A DNA stretch of 64,000 nt from Trileptium ribeirensis (lineage: Eukaryota; Nematoda; Enoplea; Enoplida; Thoracostomopsidae): the NCBI GenBank assembly GCA_030248225.1, contig JASANE010003495.1:1-64000 (forward strand), in the 5' to 3' direction. A model generated the notes under the pieces. It did no database searches. It had not been told where the DNA came from and was given only the letters and a program-made list of their open reading frames with translations. A program made the translations under genes and the position numbers. Shown here piece after piece: positions 10,970 to 22,860 of this stretch (position 1 is the first letter of the stretch; every line of letters starts with the position of its first letter).

Positions 10970-12690
10970 ATATCGTGACTGACTATATTCTCAACTGCCG
11001 TAGGTGGTAGGACCGTGCAGCATTAAATTAAAATCGTATAGCCACTACAAATTATAAGCTGTTATCATAGCTTAGCGTCTTACATTAGGATGGTCCGAAA
11101 TGTTTCTCGCCATGTGTTCTTGCGGCCGCAGTGCAGATATATATAAATCTACACCTTGTTTTATTTCTGCTGTTCACATTTTAGGTTGTGTAACCCTAAT
11201 GCTTGCAGCAATAGCATTTATGGGCTGGCGTGCACACACCGTTGCGCTAGAACCTCACTTGTAATGACACTGTTGTTAGTCGCTAGGAGCTTTGTGCAGC
11301 AGCTGATATTTCTGAACGATGCTTGTAGCGTCTGTATCACTGCTTTATAACATATATTGCCGCACGACGGTGTAACGAAGAATAATATTTATGCACCGCA
11401 CCTCTAGCAGAAACAGTAAGCAGCTGCACGCTGGTGTGCCAACATTTAAGAACTACGTATATATGCCGTTTTTGTTACATGCCACCACATTATAGAACGC
11501 TGGTGGGTAATGCGTAGTAAAATCTTTGCACTTCTAGTACTGAAATCAAAGTACCTGCACGGCGAGTACTAACTGGATGAGCGCTTCACGATACCGGGTG
11601 TACAGAAAACTGCTCGTCGACCGCGCGAAGGGGTATAAATTCGTAATGTCCTTCCGTGTACTCTAGTATTGTTAGACCAAATATATATCTGTTTTACTCT
11701 AACATTGTTGCATACGAAAGAGAAACTTAAATGTGTAAAATCGCCATAACTGCAAAAATCCAAGAGGCCCTTAGGGTCTCATGTCAACTTTGTGGGCCTA
11801 ATTAGATGCACGCTCTGTCGTTCTTGATATACTAAGTCAGCCTAGAGGTCCCTACATGAGCCAAGTACTAAGCCTTAAGCTATTCTTTTTTTAAAATTCG
11901 GCACCTAAAGTTGACGTGGGCCGTCCTTAGTATAAAGACAATGTTCCTGTAAAGCGGACAAACCAAGCAACTGAAGCATTCAGCTCCACACTATCAGCTC
12001 ATAGCCATCGAAATTATTTAATACACGGCGCAAATTTATTTTCGGATGTTATTGTGAGTGAACCAATAGCCAGATATTTCGGAAAATCGTTAGCGGAAAC
12101 AAAAAATCTTTAAAGGCAAGTGTTTGAAAGCAGTGTTCAGAGTGCAGGGACATAACTGGTATGCGCGAACCCATATTAAAATCAGAACCTGTCTATAAAT
12201 TTTCGCTAATATATTGCATACGTACATAGGCTCATGTCACCTTTCCTACATGGGATATCAATTGATATATTCGCTACAAGCATCGTTCAGAAATGTCAGC
12301 TGCTGCACGAAGCTTGTAGCCACTGACAACATTGTCAACCGCAGAGTAACGACCACTGCCGCGGTTCTCGCATAACAATGTTCAGTGAGTGCACGCATCT
12401 TGATGTCAATGACGCATTATGTTTTTAAATATTTTTGTTTTAGCTAAAAAGATGCAGAAGCGTAACATAGCTATAATACAGCTAAGTACGTTTATGGAGT
12501 GGATTAATCAATTTTACTGAGTTGACTGATTTCAATGATACTGAGGTGCTGCATGTACGTGATATACATTTAATTCCAAAAACCGTGAACGAGAACTATT
12601 AAATCAGCATTAAAAATTGAAATCTAAAACAGTTCGAAATTGCAGGTAAGTTGAAATTTCTAATTTGGGATAAGATACCTGAGCACGTTG
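10970..12690. other. Intergenic stretch without a supported gene
   Basis: Unique-looking AT-rich sequence. The phrase AGCTAAAAAGATGCAGAAGCG occurs at about 12444 and also near 10155, so at least part is repeated. TTTCTGAACGATGCTTGTAG near 11311 is matched in reverse complement near 12277-12296. No exon or RNA gene is recognised. Confidence 0.4.
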
Positions 12691-12699
12691 TCTAGTGTG

Positions 12700-13060
12700 T
12701 CTTAATCAGAATGTAGTGGAGATTGCGTGTTGCAGGGATGAGTTTTTCAAAGAAGAGAAAATTCCGTGTGTGTAATCTGCAATAATTCGGGAGCCGATTT
12801 TCATGATCTTGGGATCGTTCGAACCGGCTGGGACGATATACCGTGTACATCTCGGAGGGTTTTTTATTTGAGAGTTGGTTCATGGGTCGTAATGTGGGTT
12901 TTTTTACCCCATTTTAGTACCTTTCTTGGAAGCAAGGTTATTTTTATATTAACTTTCTTGTATTTTCTCCGGTTGGCTTTATTTCATAGCAAACTGCGTT
13001 TATCTCGTGATGTTTCGTGCGTTACTAGCGCGCATTGCCAGGTTCTTTGAATTTTGGAAA
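12700..13060 (-). mobile_element. Partial copy of the internal-tandem dispersed family (inverted)
   Basis: CAGAATGTAGTGGAGATTGC, then GTTGCAGGGATGA and GATCTTGGGATCGTTCGAACCGGC, match in reverse complement the right end of the copies at 19.7 and 44.4 kb. Further on, ACCTTTCTTGGAAGCAAGGT matches the CTTGCTTCCGTGAAGG part of the internal unit. The left terminus is missing. Confidence 0.6.
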
Positions 13061-13099
13061 ACGGCCCCATGCTTCAATGCTTGTGAATCACTAACAACC

Positions 13100-13170
13100 A
13101 GGCTACAATGCGTAGCGCGGGCTTGAGTTTGTCAAACATTGCACGACACACGAACATCACGTGTTATCTT
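13100..13170 (+). mobile_element. SINE tail fragment
   Basis: GGCTTGAGTTTGTCAAACAT followed by TGCACGACACACG matches the 3' part of the tRNA-like units at 10.6-10.85 kb (read on their minus strand). Only the tail is present. Confidence 0.45.
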
Positions 13171-14449
13171 GAGCTGTGCAAATGGAAATTAACGGTAAAA
13201 ATAAATTAATATGTCATAGCTATATGCACCAAATAAACCAAACAATATAGTTATTTACTATTTATATAATGGGGTATATATTATATAAGTAACAAATCCA
13301 CGTTTATCTAATTATCTATAACGTTAAGACTGCTGAAATATCAGTACACATTTTACGTTAAATCCAAAACAGGCTTCATGCCGTAAACAGTAATTATGGC
13401 ATCCAAGATCCGTCAGCTCAGAGGTGACAAATTTAGTACAATTTATTACTGTTTTAATACATGTATTTTCTATTCAACATCTTTGCAAAGTGATTTTTAT
13501 TGCAACACAATCATGTTATAACCATATATCGAACACACGTCACGCTACAAGAAACCCGAAATGAATATGTTAAACGGTTTCTCATACATTTGCTCAATAA
13601 TTGAATTCAAAATTAATTCAGAAGAAGACTGATTATCTGCGTCACAGAATTACCATTGGCCAAACGCTTGATTTGCAAAAAGCTTGTGGATCGTGCAGTT
13701 AATGGTCTAGTTGGTTTTGACAAGGCAGTAAACTTTGGGCATTTTCGGTCACAGTATTTGCATCCATTGGTCGGAAACATTGATAGTTAACATGCACCTG
13801 GAATATCACAAAGATGTCCATGATAAGCGGGCGACATATAGACAGTCCAATCGAATTTACATTCGTTTTTGTATCCTAGGTATCCCTGTATATAAAAGCA
13901 TAGCTTCGAAAGACGCTCTGTTCTGTTTCTATACGCTCGACAAAACAGTTCTTTTAGATTTCAATTCATTTATATATATAAACATTTATATGTTTTTACT
14001 TTCCACTGTGAAGAAAGGATGTAATTTTTCAATCTTCTATGTGTTTACATCAAAACTTTCCGATTAAATTATAAATTAAGTTCAGCTAATTTTTTCTGGT
14101 CGCCGTTCCAAATTTAAATAAACCAAACACTTTGCAATAAACATATATACAGCACCGATTAGCGATAAACGGCAACCCGGCTAATGACGACTGAGCAGTA
14201 TTTAGCATGCAGCTTGGACTATACATTAAGACTAAACCTGTAGCAGTCGGTATTATAGAATATCCCATACCTATTAACCCTTTCGTTGGTAAAATGGAAC
14301 ATTTATCACCACGTACATTGCATGATGAATTCCTTGCCGAGTTTGCCGTTCGGCGTGCCACTGCTCGTGCTTTGTTATTCTTTCGCTTTGCGAGGTCCAT
14401 AACCGTTTCGTGGACAGTGACGTTTCTAATATCCTACATTACGACGTGA

Positions 14450-14640
14450 TGCGCTAGCCAGGTGTATCGCACGGCGTGTGTTCGCAGTTGTTCGCTCGCG
14501 TTCTGACGTTTCTTAAGGTACCAAGCAGCAGTTCCTAAACAGCGTAGTGGCTAGTGTACAAGGCTCTCACCAAAACAACCTATGATCAATCCGCCGATGC
14601 GGCAAAATTTTGTTCAACGTTGTACGAAATATATAATAAT
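14450..14640 (+). mobile_element. tRNA-derived SINE copy (first of a pair)
   Basis: TTCTTAAGGTACCAAGCAGC (head) precedes AGCGTAGTGGCTAGTGTAC (A-box-like) and then ATGATCAATCCGCCGATGC, a decayed B box. The tail CAAAATTTTGTTCAA is repeated after the second copy, so the two form a tandem pair. Confidence 0.55.
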
Positions 14641-14649
14641 TCAAGCAGG

Positions 14650-14785
14650 AAGGGGTTAGGAACCGAGCAACAGCTCCGAAATAGTGCAGTTCCTAGTGTA
14701 CCGGACTCTCCCCCGAGCGATCCTGGTTCAATCCGCCGATGCAGCAAGAATTTGTTCAAATTTGGACAAAATACGTTTTGGTTCA
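14650..14785 (+). mobile_element. tRNA-derived SINE copy (second of a pair)
   Basis: GGAACCGAGCAACAGCTCCG (head) is followed by an A-box-like block with GTGCAGTTCCTAGTGTACCG. An intact B box CTGGTTCAATCC lies at about 14723-14734, then CGCCGATGCAGCAAGAATTTG. Same family as the copy just upstream. Confidence 0.6.
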
Positions 14786-14839
14786 ACACAGAAACGAATA
14801 CAGCCTTGCTCAGAATAAAACAAACGCTATCAAATTAAA

Positions 14840-16930
14840 GGAGCATGCAAGTACTTATAAAGTAAAAAATCAAAGTTCACCAAATTGATTTTCAAAATGT
14901 GCTTCCACAAATGTATTATAGCAACAGTTTGTTACTTACAATAATTTATATATAACAAAATATATTTATCATATTTATACATATACATTATAATTTATGC
15001 AATATATACATCAGGGAGAAGACGGAATTCCGTTTCCGGGTTCGGCAAAATTCGAGTTTCGGTTTCATGTACTTAGCATACCGAAATTGTGTATTAAAAA
15101 ATTTTCATTAACATGTTGTGAAACAGAAACAACTTTAGGAGTTTCTCCTTTAGAGGACAGAGGTTGCTACCCCATAGGCTGGGAATTATTAACGTATGTT
15201 TAGTGGTGTGGAGTCGAATATTTATCATTAATAATTACCTATTTCTGCAACCCAATCATTGACTATCAACTTCTTTTTGTATGAGTGAAAAAACCGCAGT
15301 AAAGATGAAACTTATAAAACCCTTTTAAATAGCTAAAAAAGAATCCCGTTTTCTTGTACATTCCACCAAACCATTTTTCACAAATACCAAAACATAGCTC
15401 TACAATTTTACAGCAATACTGGCATGACCGCTCTTAGTTTTGGTATATCCCAGAAACGCGGGCGCTGATCGTAAAAATATCTTGAAAACACATTTGAGAT
15501 ACACTAATTCCGACTAATTTGCTTTAACAATGTTTAAGCTCCAACAGTCGAAATGCGGGTTTGAAACTAGCGAATTCTACAATTCGACCACCAATACTAT
15601 TTCGCTAGTATTAGACTGTGAGAAACTCTTTTTAAACTGTTTAGTATTTATTATGCCAATATTAAATACCTATACGCATTAAAATATATTGCCAGCATAT
15701 AAAATATAAATTTATCCCTTTGGTAGTGTCCTACGAAATTGCAATAAAAGTCGTTAATTCATCGCTTTCCTTCAGACCACGGATACTAAACCCATTGGCT
15801 GAGATATTATGAATATAGCTTGCTTTTTCGATTCCCAGTGCATTATATACTGAAGGACTGCAGCAAAATATGAAATTACCGTTTGAAACAAGCGACATAA
15901 ATACCTGTTGCCCGAATTTGTATTTTCGGAAAACATGTATTCCTAAAACTACAAACAAATCGTCGGGTTCACGATATTTTATAGCAGACTACGGTTGCCT
16001 AGCCACATGTTATGTTACCAGGCCAACCAAACGATAGTCTGGCGATACAGCCTGGAAACGGCGTTTGATAGCCACTGTATATTCCTGACGGTTTCGTTCA
16101 GATAATACTTGAGCTCTACCACTAGCGTTGTAGCAGAGGCGAAATGTTTCAGTTTCACCTTAGCGGAGCCCTGCTCGGAGCTCACCAATAAATACTATTA
16201 ATTTGGGCAAACTGCTCGTCTCAGTGAAACAAGCCTCATTTAATTACTACTAATTTTCATAATCAACTCAGAACTTGTTTCTACATGAGTTTTGATAATA
16301 AAATGCTACGAATTCAGCGAACAATTCACTATGATCATAAATTGTAATGACTGACTACGCAGGCCTACAAAGATAACTGACAATTCAAAAAGACTCAACT
16401 TTTGCAGCTGTACATCACGTTAAGAAACTATGGCACTATTACACAAGATAGCGTAAGTTACAAACTATTTAGCTTTCAGAAGCATGGATTAAATACACAA
16501 GTTTTGTCTTTAAAAGTCCTCTGAACCTCAGTTTGGAGCAGTTCTACTTATAAGAAGCCTAGATGATATGTGCTCGGTGTATGTGTCTACCGCCACCCCG
16601 CGACCATGTTAAGCAGTCATTTTCTGTTCTAACAACGTAACGTTCTTCGGGCTTGCTTGATTAAGGGTAACAATATGCCATTAACTCGTTATAGCAGTGG
16701 TTTCTGCCATCGCGGGACATTTCGCTCTTGTACTTTTACCGTCTTAACAGTAACAAAGTCTTTGATTTGAAAATTGAAATTACCGTTTTATATCCAAAGC
16801 TTATAGGTTGTCTTGTTAAAATAAGATAACTATATCGTTCGATTTCTTTCTGGTAAACCTAAAGTTTAGGCGTAGGACCCTTCGATATCAAAGAGCCACA
16901 AGCACATCAAATATGACCTAAACACACATA
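14840..16930. other. Intergenic stretch without a supported gene
   Basis: AT-rich. A fragment at about 15008-15065 begins CAGGGAGAAGACGGAATTCC and continues with GGGTTCGG. It resembles the CAGGGAGTAACCGGAATTCC terminus of the hAT-like family found at 59.5 kb, but no partner end was found. Otherwise nothing recognised. Confidence 0.35.
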
Positions 16931-16935
16931 ACAAC

Positions 16936-17046
16936 TACAGGGGCGTCGCAAGGTTTGCTGATAAAATTAAGCGATGGGGTTATATAGCAAAATTAAACGT
17001 GATCGACCGCCCGCCATCCAATTTTGAAGAGCTAACGACGCCCCTA
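16936..17046. mobile_element. Short MITE, 111 bp
   Basis: TA followed by CAGGGGCGTCG on the left and CGACGCCCC followed by TA on the right form a 9-10 bp inverted repeat with TA flanks. Related GGGGCG-rich pieces occur near 20315, 56310 and 58990. Non-coding. Confidence 0.5.
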
Positions 17047-17049
17047 CAC

Positions 17050-19040
17050 AGTTAGTACACCGGTGTGAAGGTAGTTAATCCATGTGCGGAGACCTTGAAA
17101 ACACATGAAAGGAGCGTGAATTATGAATTATCAAACCGCAGATACAACATTGTTGTTTTTCTTTGTTTATTAGAGAAACAAACTTAGCTGTAGAATTCCT
17201 AGAGTAGCCTCCCCACCTATTCTACCCATTGGCCGATAAAATAACAAGACCACCGAATCCCGAACCCGGGCATTTTAAGAAAAGCAGATCAGGGGAGGAT
17301 AACAAAAATACTAAAATTTCCAGAATCTGACCATTTTTGGACAAACGCGGGCTGGGGAGGGGATAATGGAAAAGAACCGAAAATTACACCGAAAACTGTC
17401 ATTATTCCTAGTTCTATTTAACAATCTTATCCAAATGATTTTCGCTTCACCAAGTGTAAAAATATGTATGAATATAGCAATGGTCAAACTAGTAACTCGC
17501 AAGCGATGGTGAAACGGAGAGAGCGTGGTTTCACAAAATGGCAATTTTGTGAAATCACCTTGCAACAAGCTTTGTGGTTGATCTATATACTACACTAAAA
17601 CTTCGGCCAAAGTAACCCTTTGGGGCGATAGGCTATAACGTTAGAAAAAAATAGCTTAAAGCGGGAGGTTCGGGGACGGCATCCGCCAACTTAGGCTTAG
17701 TGTATGTCTCATATAAGGACCTTAACTTAGACTAAGACTAGGCTTAGTATATCGAGAACAACATAGCCTGCATGATATTGCTTTCCCTGAGGATTACTTG
17801 GGACAAAACTTCTATAAAGCAAATCCATTAAAACTTCTCAAAAGGCATAAAATTTTACCGTGGACTCCGGGTAACCAAATCCTCGTATTCAGGAGCGAAA
17901 GTGTTATATACACACCATTCTTGATGCCCTGTATCCAATAAATAATGAAACAAATGAAAACACACTACATTTTGGAAATCGTGTTAGTCGATCGTAAAAC
18001 TTTAGAAACCCCATGAGTCAAGTTGGACTATAACTAACAAAACCAACGTATTCAATGTGCTTGATAACATAATAGAGAATCGCTGTAAGGTGAAAACACA
18101 ACATACCGAAATTTGAACAATCGCTATTTCTGGCCAAGGGTGGACGAGCTACATTCGAGCTCACAGCGGACTAAAGCCAGGTCAGTAAAGTTGCATAATA
18201 AAATTTTTCCCGGTTTTTTGGATGCGAGGTCTGTGTTGCGAGATATGGGCTGCGAAATGCTGGTACCCGTGTGGCCAAATTTGGCAAAGGACCCTTAAAA
18301 GCCGTTTCTGCCATTTCGACCACGAAGATATGATCGAAGCAGTAAGCGTTCAACTAGAGCATGCCCTCATGACTTTTGCTATCGTTTAATAAGTTATCGA
18401 AATCCAACAACCCTAAGGTGGGTTATTCCTGACCGAAACAGGCAAAAATTTACATGATTTTCCCACTAGCACCAGCAGCAGAAACTCCGCTCGCTCCATT
18501 TCAATTATATAGTTTTCATTTAATTATAATGATTTTCATTCTCAAATTATATACTATTGAAGGATAAATGTAGTATGAATAAATACATACACATTACGAA
18601 TGATATAATAATTTTATAACAATAAGAGCAAGCCATGTCCATTCGAATTCCAATTTCGGAAAAACCGGTTTCAGTTCCGGTTACATCAAATTTTAGCTCC
18701 GATTACTCGCCGCGATATGAAAACAAACATACAGATTTACAGAATAATTATAATTACAAATTGTAAAAACATCTGGTTTACAAACTATTAACACGTGTAA
18801 AACAAATTCGAAAAATATAAATCTTAAGCAACGCATAATTATTAGAAAATGGACACACAAGAAAAATAACAGCAACCATAATATTGTCGAGGTAACACTC
18901 TCTTGTTTCGCTGCTGCCATCTGTTGTCTCATCAAAAATTATTCCCACGTACAGACAAACGGCCCTCGGTGCAGCCATTAAGGTTCGAATAAGGAATTAA
19001 GTTTTTTCGCGATTGAATTTAACGTACGTAGTAATACCAT
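17050..19040. other. Intergenic stretch without a supported gene
   Basis: AT-rich, with a locally repeated CTTAGGCTTAGT/CTAGGCTTAGTATAT phrase at about 17690-17755. Near 18650-18700 a fragment with AAAACCGGTTTCAGTTCCGG looks like debris of the CCGGAA hAT-like family. No exon or RNA gene recognised. Confidence 0.35.
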
Positions 19041-19045
19041 CATAA

Positions 19046-19785
19046 ACTAGTAACACTATCGATATTGCAGAGCGTAGTGAAGAATAGGTACACATACGCC
19101 TTTAGCGTGCACAGCCTATCAGCGCTCGATAGCATACGTCGATAAGCTGTATGTGGATATCACACAAGTTCCGCGAAGAGTACTAAAATGAGGTAAAAAC
19201 CCTCATTTTGAGCTATGACCCCGAACCTTGGCGGCGCAATACCCCCATACCCATGGAACCATAGGTCGCAGAGCAAAACCAACACCCGAAATGAATTCCC
19301 CTTGCTTAAAAACCCCCAAGTAAAACTTTTCAGCCACCCAGGTTGTCAGAAAAAATTTTCGAATTTTGGGTCGATGAACCACGAGGGTGCCATACCTCAA
19401 ACCGGACCTCCAACTCTAAAACCGGAGCCTTAATTAAAAAAATGAGGCATCGGCATTTATCATTTTCTATTAAATACAACTAACCAGAGAAAAAATTCGA
19501 AAGTTACGATAAAAATAACCTTGCTTCCGTGAAAGGTATTAAAATGAAGTAAGCAACCCTCATTTTACCCTCAACCGGAACCCGGAACCAGCCGTCAAAT
19601 CATAAAAGCTCTGAAATGCTCTGGTAAATCGACTATGCCGGTTCGAATGAACCCAAGATCATATAAATCGGTTAAGTCTTTCCCGAGTTGTGGCCGATCA
19701 TACACATAGACGGAATGTAAAAGATTTTATCCCGCAACACACAATCTCAGCTACGTTTCACTAAGTTCTGACTACCCAACCATAT
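19046..19785 (+). mobile_element. Copy of the internal-tandem dispersed family
   Basis: Begins CTAGTAACACTATCGATATT followed by GCAGAGCGTAGTGAAG. It has about two internal units (CTTGCTTCCGTGAAAGG, CATTTATCATTTTCTA, CCGGAGCCTTAAT). It ends with GCCGGTTCGAATGAACCCAAG and CGCAACACACAATCTCAGC. Both outer ends are present, so this is a full but short copy. Non-coding, superfamily undetermined. Confidence 0.65.
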
Positions 19786-20769
19786 ATGACTAAGCTACTA
19801 ATACAGATAGCGAGCTAAACCGCCGCAGCTTCAATTCACATAATTTTACATGATTGATCGAAAATATATGAAAAATTGCCAGTTTCAAATCTTCTTTGAG
19901 TGTCGAGTAATAGAAATAGATCCACGACGCCTGTTATGCCGAAAATATCGAATTAAAATAATACATGACAAATTTTTGTTTTGACTCATCAATATGAAAA
20001 AAATCCGCCACAACATTTATAATCTAATTTATTTGAAGCCATTACAACTGAAATTCCTAACCACTTCCTGCTGAACGAAACGAAAGGAAAAGACCAATAA
20101 GCTACATACGCATCAGAAACGACTGTTGCATTTGCGAGCTACGGTAATTTTTGACGAGTACTATATGTTCAAAACCTACACACATTTCAATAAAGCTGGT
20201 AAGACATGGTATAAAATAACAATTACGATATACGATAGGTACTATCAAGAGTGGATGATGATTTGCTGAAGAGTATGACACTCTACAGCTTATACGTGTT
20301 AAGTGTACAGGGATGTCGCGGCGCGTCCCTAAAAATTTCAGGGGTGGTGAATTTATCCCTCTCTAAGCACAGTTTTTTTTTCAAATGTTTTTCACGCTGT
20401 GCCGCTCACAAAGCAACGTGCGTAAAGTGAACAGCACTAGTTCGCTGCCACAGTAAACCGTGGACCCATGCCGTTTGTGCAAGCACTTCAAAACTTCAGT
20501 TCTTTCGTGTTATCTTCTTAACAATTTTATGGCCTATTTATTTTAGTCCGATTTAAGTTCGACTAGTGGTTTTTTTAATTATTACTGTCTCGCGTAACTA
20601 CAATAATTATACAAAGTTTCCAGCAGTTCTCCCTGTTTTACTCAAGAACTAAGCTTCTTGAAATTAAAAAAACTGACTACATGACATAGAAATAGCCTAT
20701 TTGTCACAAATTGAAACAGCATAACCTTGCATTATTTGTATTCCAACATTAGACTTATATTCTTGTGAT

Positions 20770-20900
20770 TACAGTACGAGCCAGAAACGACTGTTGCCTT
20801 TACAGCGAAGGAACACTGAGCAGTGAGCGACATAACATGAAACGAGCAGTAAGCGAAAACAATACCAGCAACCGTCATTTTTCTGTAAGGTATTGTGCAC
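20770..20900. mobile_element. Tc1/mariner-type MITE, degenerate
   Basis: TACAGTACGAGCCAGAAACG on the left is loosely mirrored by CGTCATTTTTCTGTAAGG on the right. The left end belongs to the same CAGTACTNGCCAGAAATG terminus family as the copies at 37.7 and 38.1 kb. A further end fragment (CATCAGAAACGACTGTTGC) lies near 20110. Confidence 0.4.
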
Positions 20901-21840
20901 CGTACAGTACTTGCCACAATGAATGTCGCTTCACGAACAATCGAGCAATGAGCTAACAAAAACAAACAAATTTTATAATTAAATTTTATTTTCCGTCGAG
21001 CAAGTTGTGACCGAGCAGCAGTGTAACTGTGTCGAGTCCTGTGAATAAACGCGGGGACGTATTCGTTTTATACTCAAAAAGCGACAACATTAAACGGAAA
21101 GATCATGGCTAGTAACGTTAGAATTCCGTCGCAATGAGCACATGAAGCATTCCTAACTAGGACAAAATGAGATTTATGTATATACCAAAAGCTGTTACAG
21201 CAAAAATGTACATAATTATGTACATAGATATAAAATAGAATCGACGTTAGTTAGTCCATTGTACGATATTGGCATAAATATATTATTATCAAAAACAGTA
21301 AATGCTAACGATGTAATTTAATTAACTTAATTCACAATATACGGTATGAGTTAAAAAAGTGCTGCAACATGTCTAATGCTGCATGTTGTAGCATAAATTG
21401 CAACCAGCAGGTTTAAACTGAAAATTCATTCTAAACAATAATTATTGGTATGTAGCAGTATATAATTTCATATAGTTGAGAACAGAAATAAAAAAATTTG
21501 AGGTGAATGCTTCTCCACAAAATCCGTATTAATCGGCAAACAGTTCGCCGCGAATAACAATTCAGCAGTAGTTGTCATCTATTATTATTTTAACAAAAAA
21601 TTCATTATATCTGTCCTTAGCTGTACTTAGTCACATCTATGCGAATGATTGCAGCGGTAGAGTCGCGAGAGAGGGCATAGCTTGCGAATTGTAAATATGT
21701 CGTCGAAGCTAAGGATTATTAAATTCGAGTTCTAGAGATATTACATATAAATATACTTTTCGAGCGAATATCGGTTTTTGCTGGTTACAGTCACGATCGA
21801 GATACGCTACGATAATGATATTCGTTGCAACTCTTGAACA

Positions 21841-22093
21841 TACAGTAGTCGTCAGATATGAGTGTCACCTTTCGAACGAAATGTTCTTTTCGAACAGAAA
21901 TGGAACAAAATTTTATTTTGGAATTTTTGGAACAAAATTCGAAGAATTCTCGAAACAATTTTAAAAATCGAGCCAACATTTAGAGCACGTCTCGAATAAA
22001 ATTAGAGCATTATTTGGAAGAATTTTTTTTATTTATCGAACGAAATTCGAGCTGACATCAAACGACCAACACTCATATCTGGCTAATACAGTA
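21841..22093. mobile_element. Tc1/mariner-type MITE, 253 bp
   Basis: Left end TACAGTAGTCGTCAGATATG, continuing AGTG. The right end in reverse complement is TACTGTATTAGCCAGATATG, also continuing AGTG. TA flanks and CAGTA-type ends point to the Tc1/mariner superfamily. The interior consists of TTCGAACGAAAT-like motifs; there is no transposase. Confidence 0.65.
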
Positions 22094-22226
22094 TGTACTA
22101 GAGTTTGACTAATCCAAATAAATTACACTAAACTTTCTGACTTAATTCTTAGTTTTGCTTTTTCAAGAACCACATATTGTGTTATACGCTCTCACTGCAA
22201 ATATGGCAATAGTACTAATATAAATA

Positions 22227-22232
22227 TTTATT
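22227..22232 (-). promoter_or_regulatory. Candidate polyadenylation signal of the endophilin gene
   Basis: AATAAA on the minus strand about 430 bp past the endophilin stop codon. It is the first clear AATAAA found downstream of the stop on that strand. The motif is common by chance in AT-rich DNA. Confidence 0.3.
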
Positions 22233-22660
22233 CGCAATACTTTTAAGCACAGGGATAGCTCCAAGCATTCAGTAAATAAAAATTCCCAAGCAAAGCCGAG
22301 CGTACACACCACCATTATTTCCGGCAAGCATATTAACACAGTGAGTGAAATATACACAAAGTATTAGCCAAAAAGGACTGTCACTTTTTTTGTGGTGGGC
22401 GCCTTACTCATTCAATGAATAACAAAATCCGTATTTCCCTATGAATTGTTTTCGCGAGTTTGGCAGCCATTTCTTGGCGAATACTGTATCTGTATTTATC
22501 TTCATCACTGTTATTTCAATGTCAACGCAGCCACTCAGATGTCCCTACATCCCAAATCCGTTTCAAGGCAGTCTTCAACAACGAAAATGTACGAAGAATC
22601 AACGACTGTTCGCATATTAACATACGGTTTCTATCATTTCTAACACCGCTATTAAATATG

Positions 22661-22860
22661 TCACGGTAACGGTACTAGCACTTCCACATAGTTAATTGGG
22701 AAATATCCTGCAGCGCCACCGGGTATTTGTCCTTCGAACCAATTTTCGTCAATTTGGCTAACCAAATTGATCAAGGTGCCTTCTTTAAACTCGAGTTCAC
22801 CGTCATTTAATGCTTCAAAGTCAAACAATGCTCGCGCTTGTGGCTGTTTGGATGGTAATC
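22661..22860 (-). CDS. Endophilin-A last coding exon: SH3 domain and stop
   Basis: ATCTTTAG | GATTACCATC ... CCGTTACCG TGA, 200 nt. It encodes GLPSKQPQ and then a complete SH3 domain. Visible landmarks are ALFDFE (ALYDF motif), the acidic [10 protein letters not shown] loop, DENWFEG with the binding Trp, and GYFPINYVE with the conserved Pro and Tyr. It ends VLVPLP, close to the usual endophilin C-terminus. Confidence 0.97.

Noticed and set aside
13735..14067. 110-residue plus-strand frame
   Set aside because: AT-driven composition (Phe, Ile, Tyr-rich) with no domain or conserved motif; likely chance.
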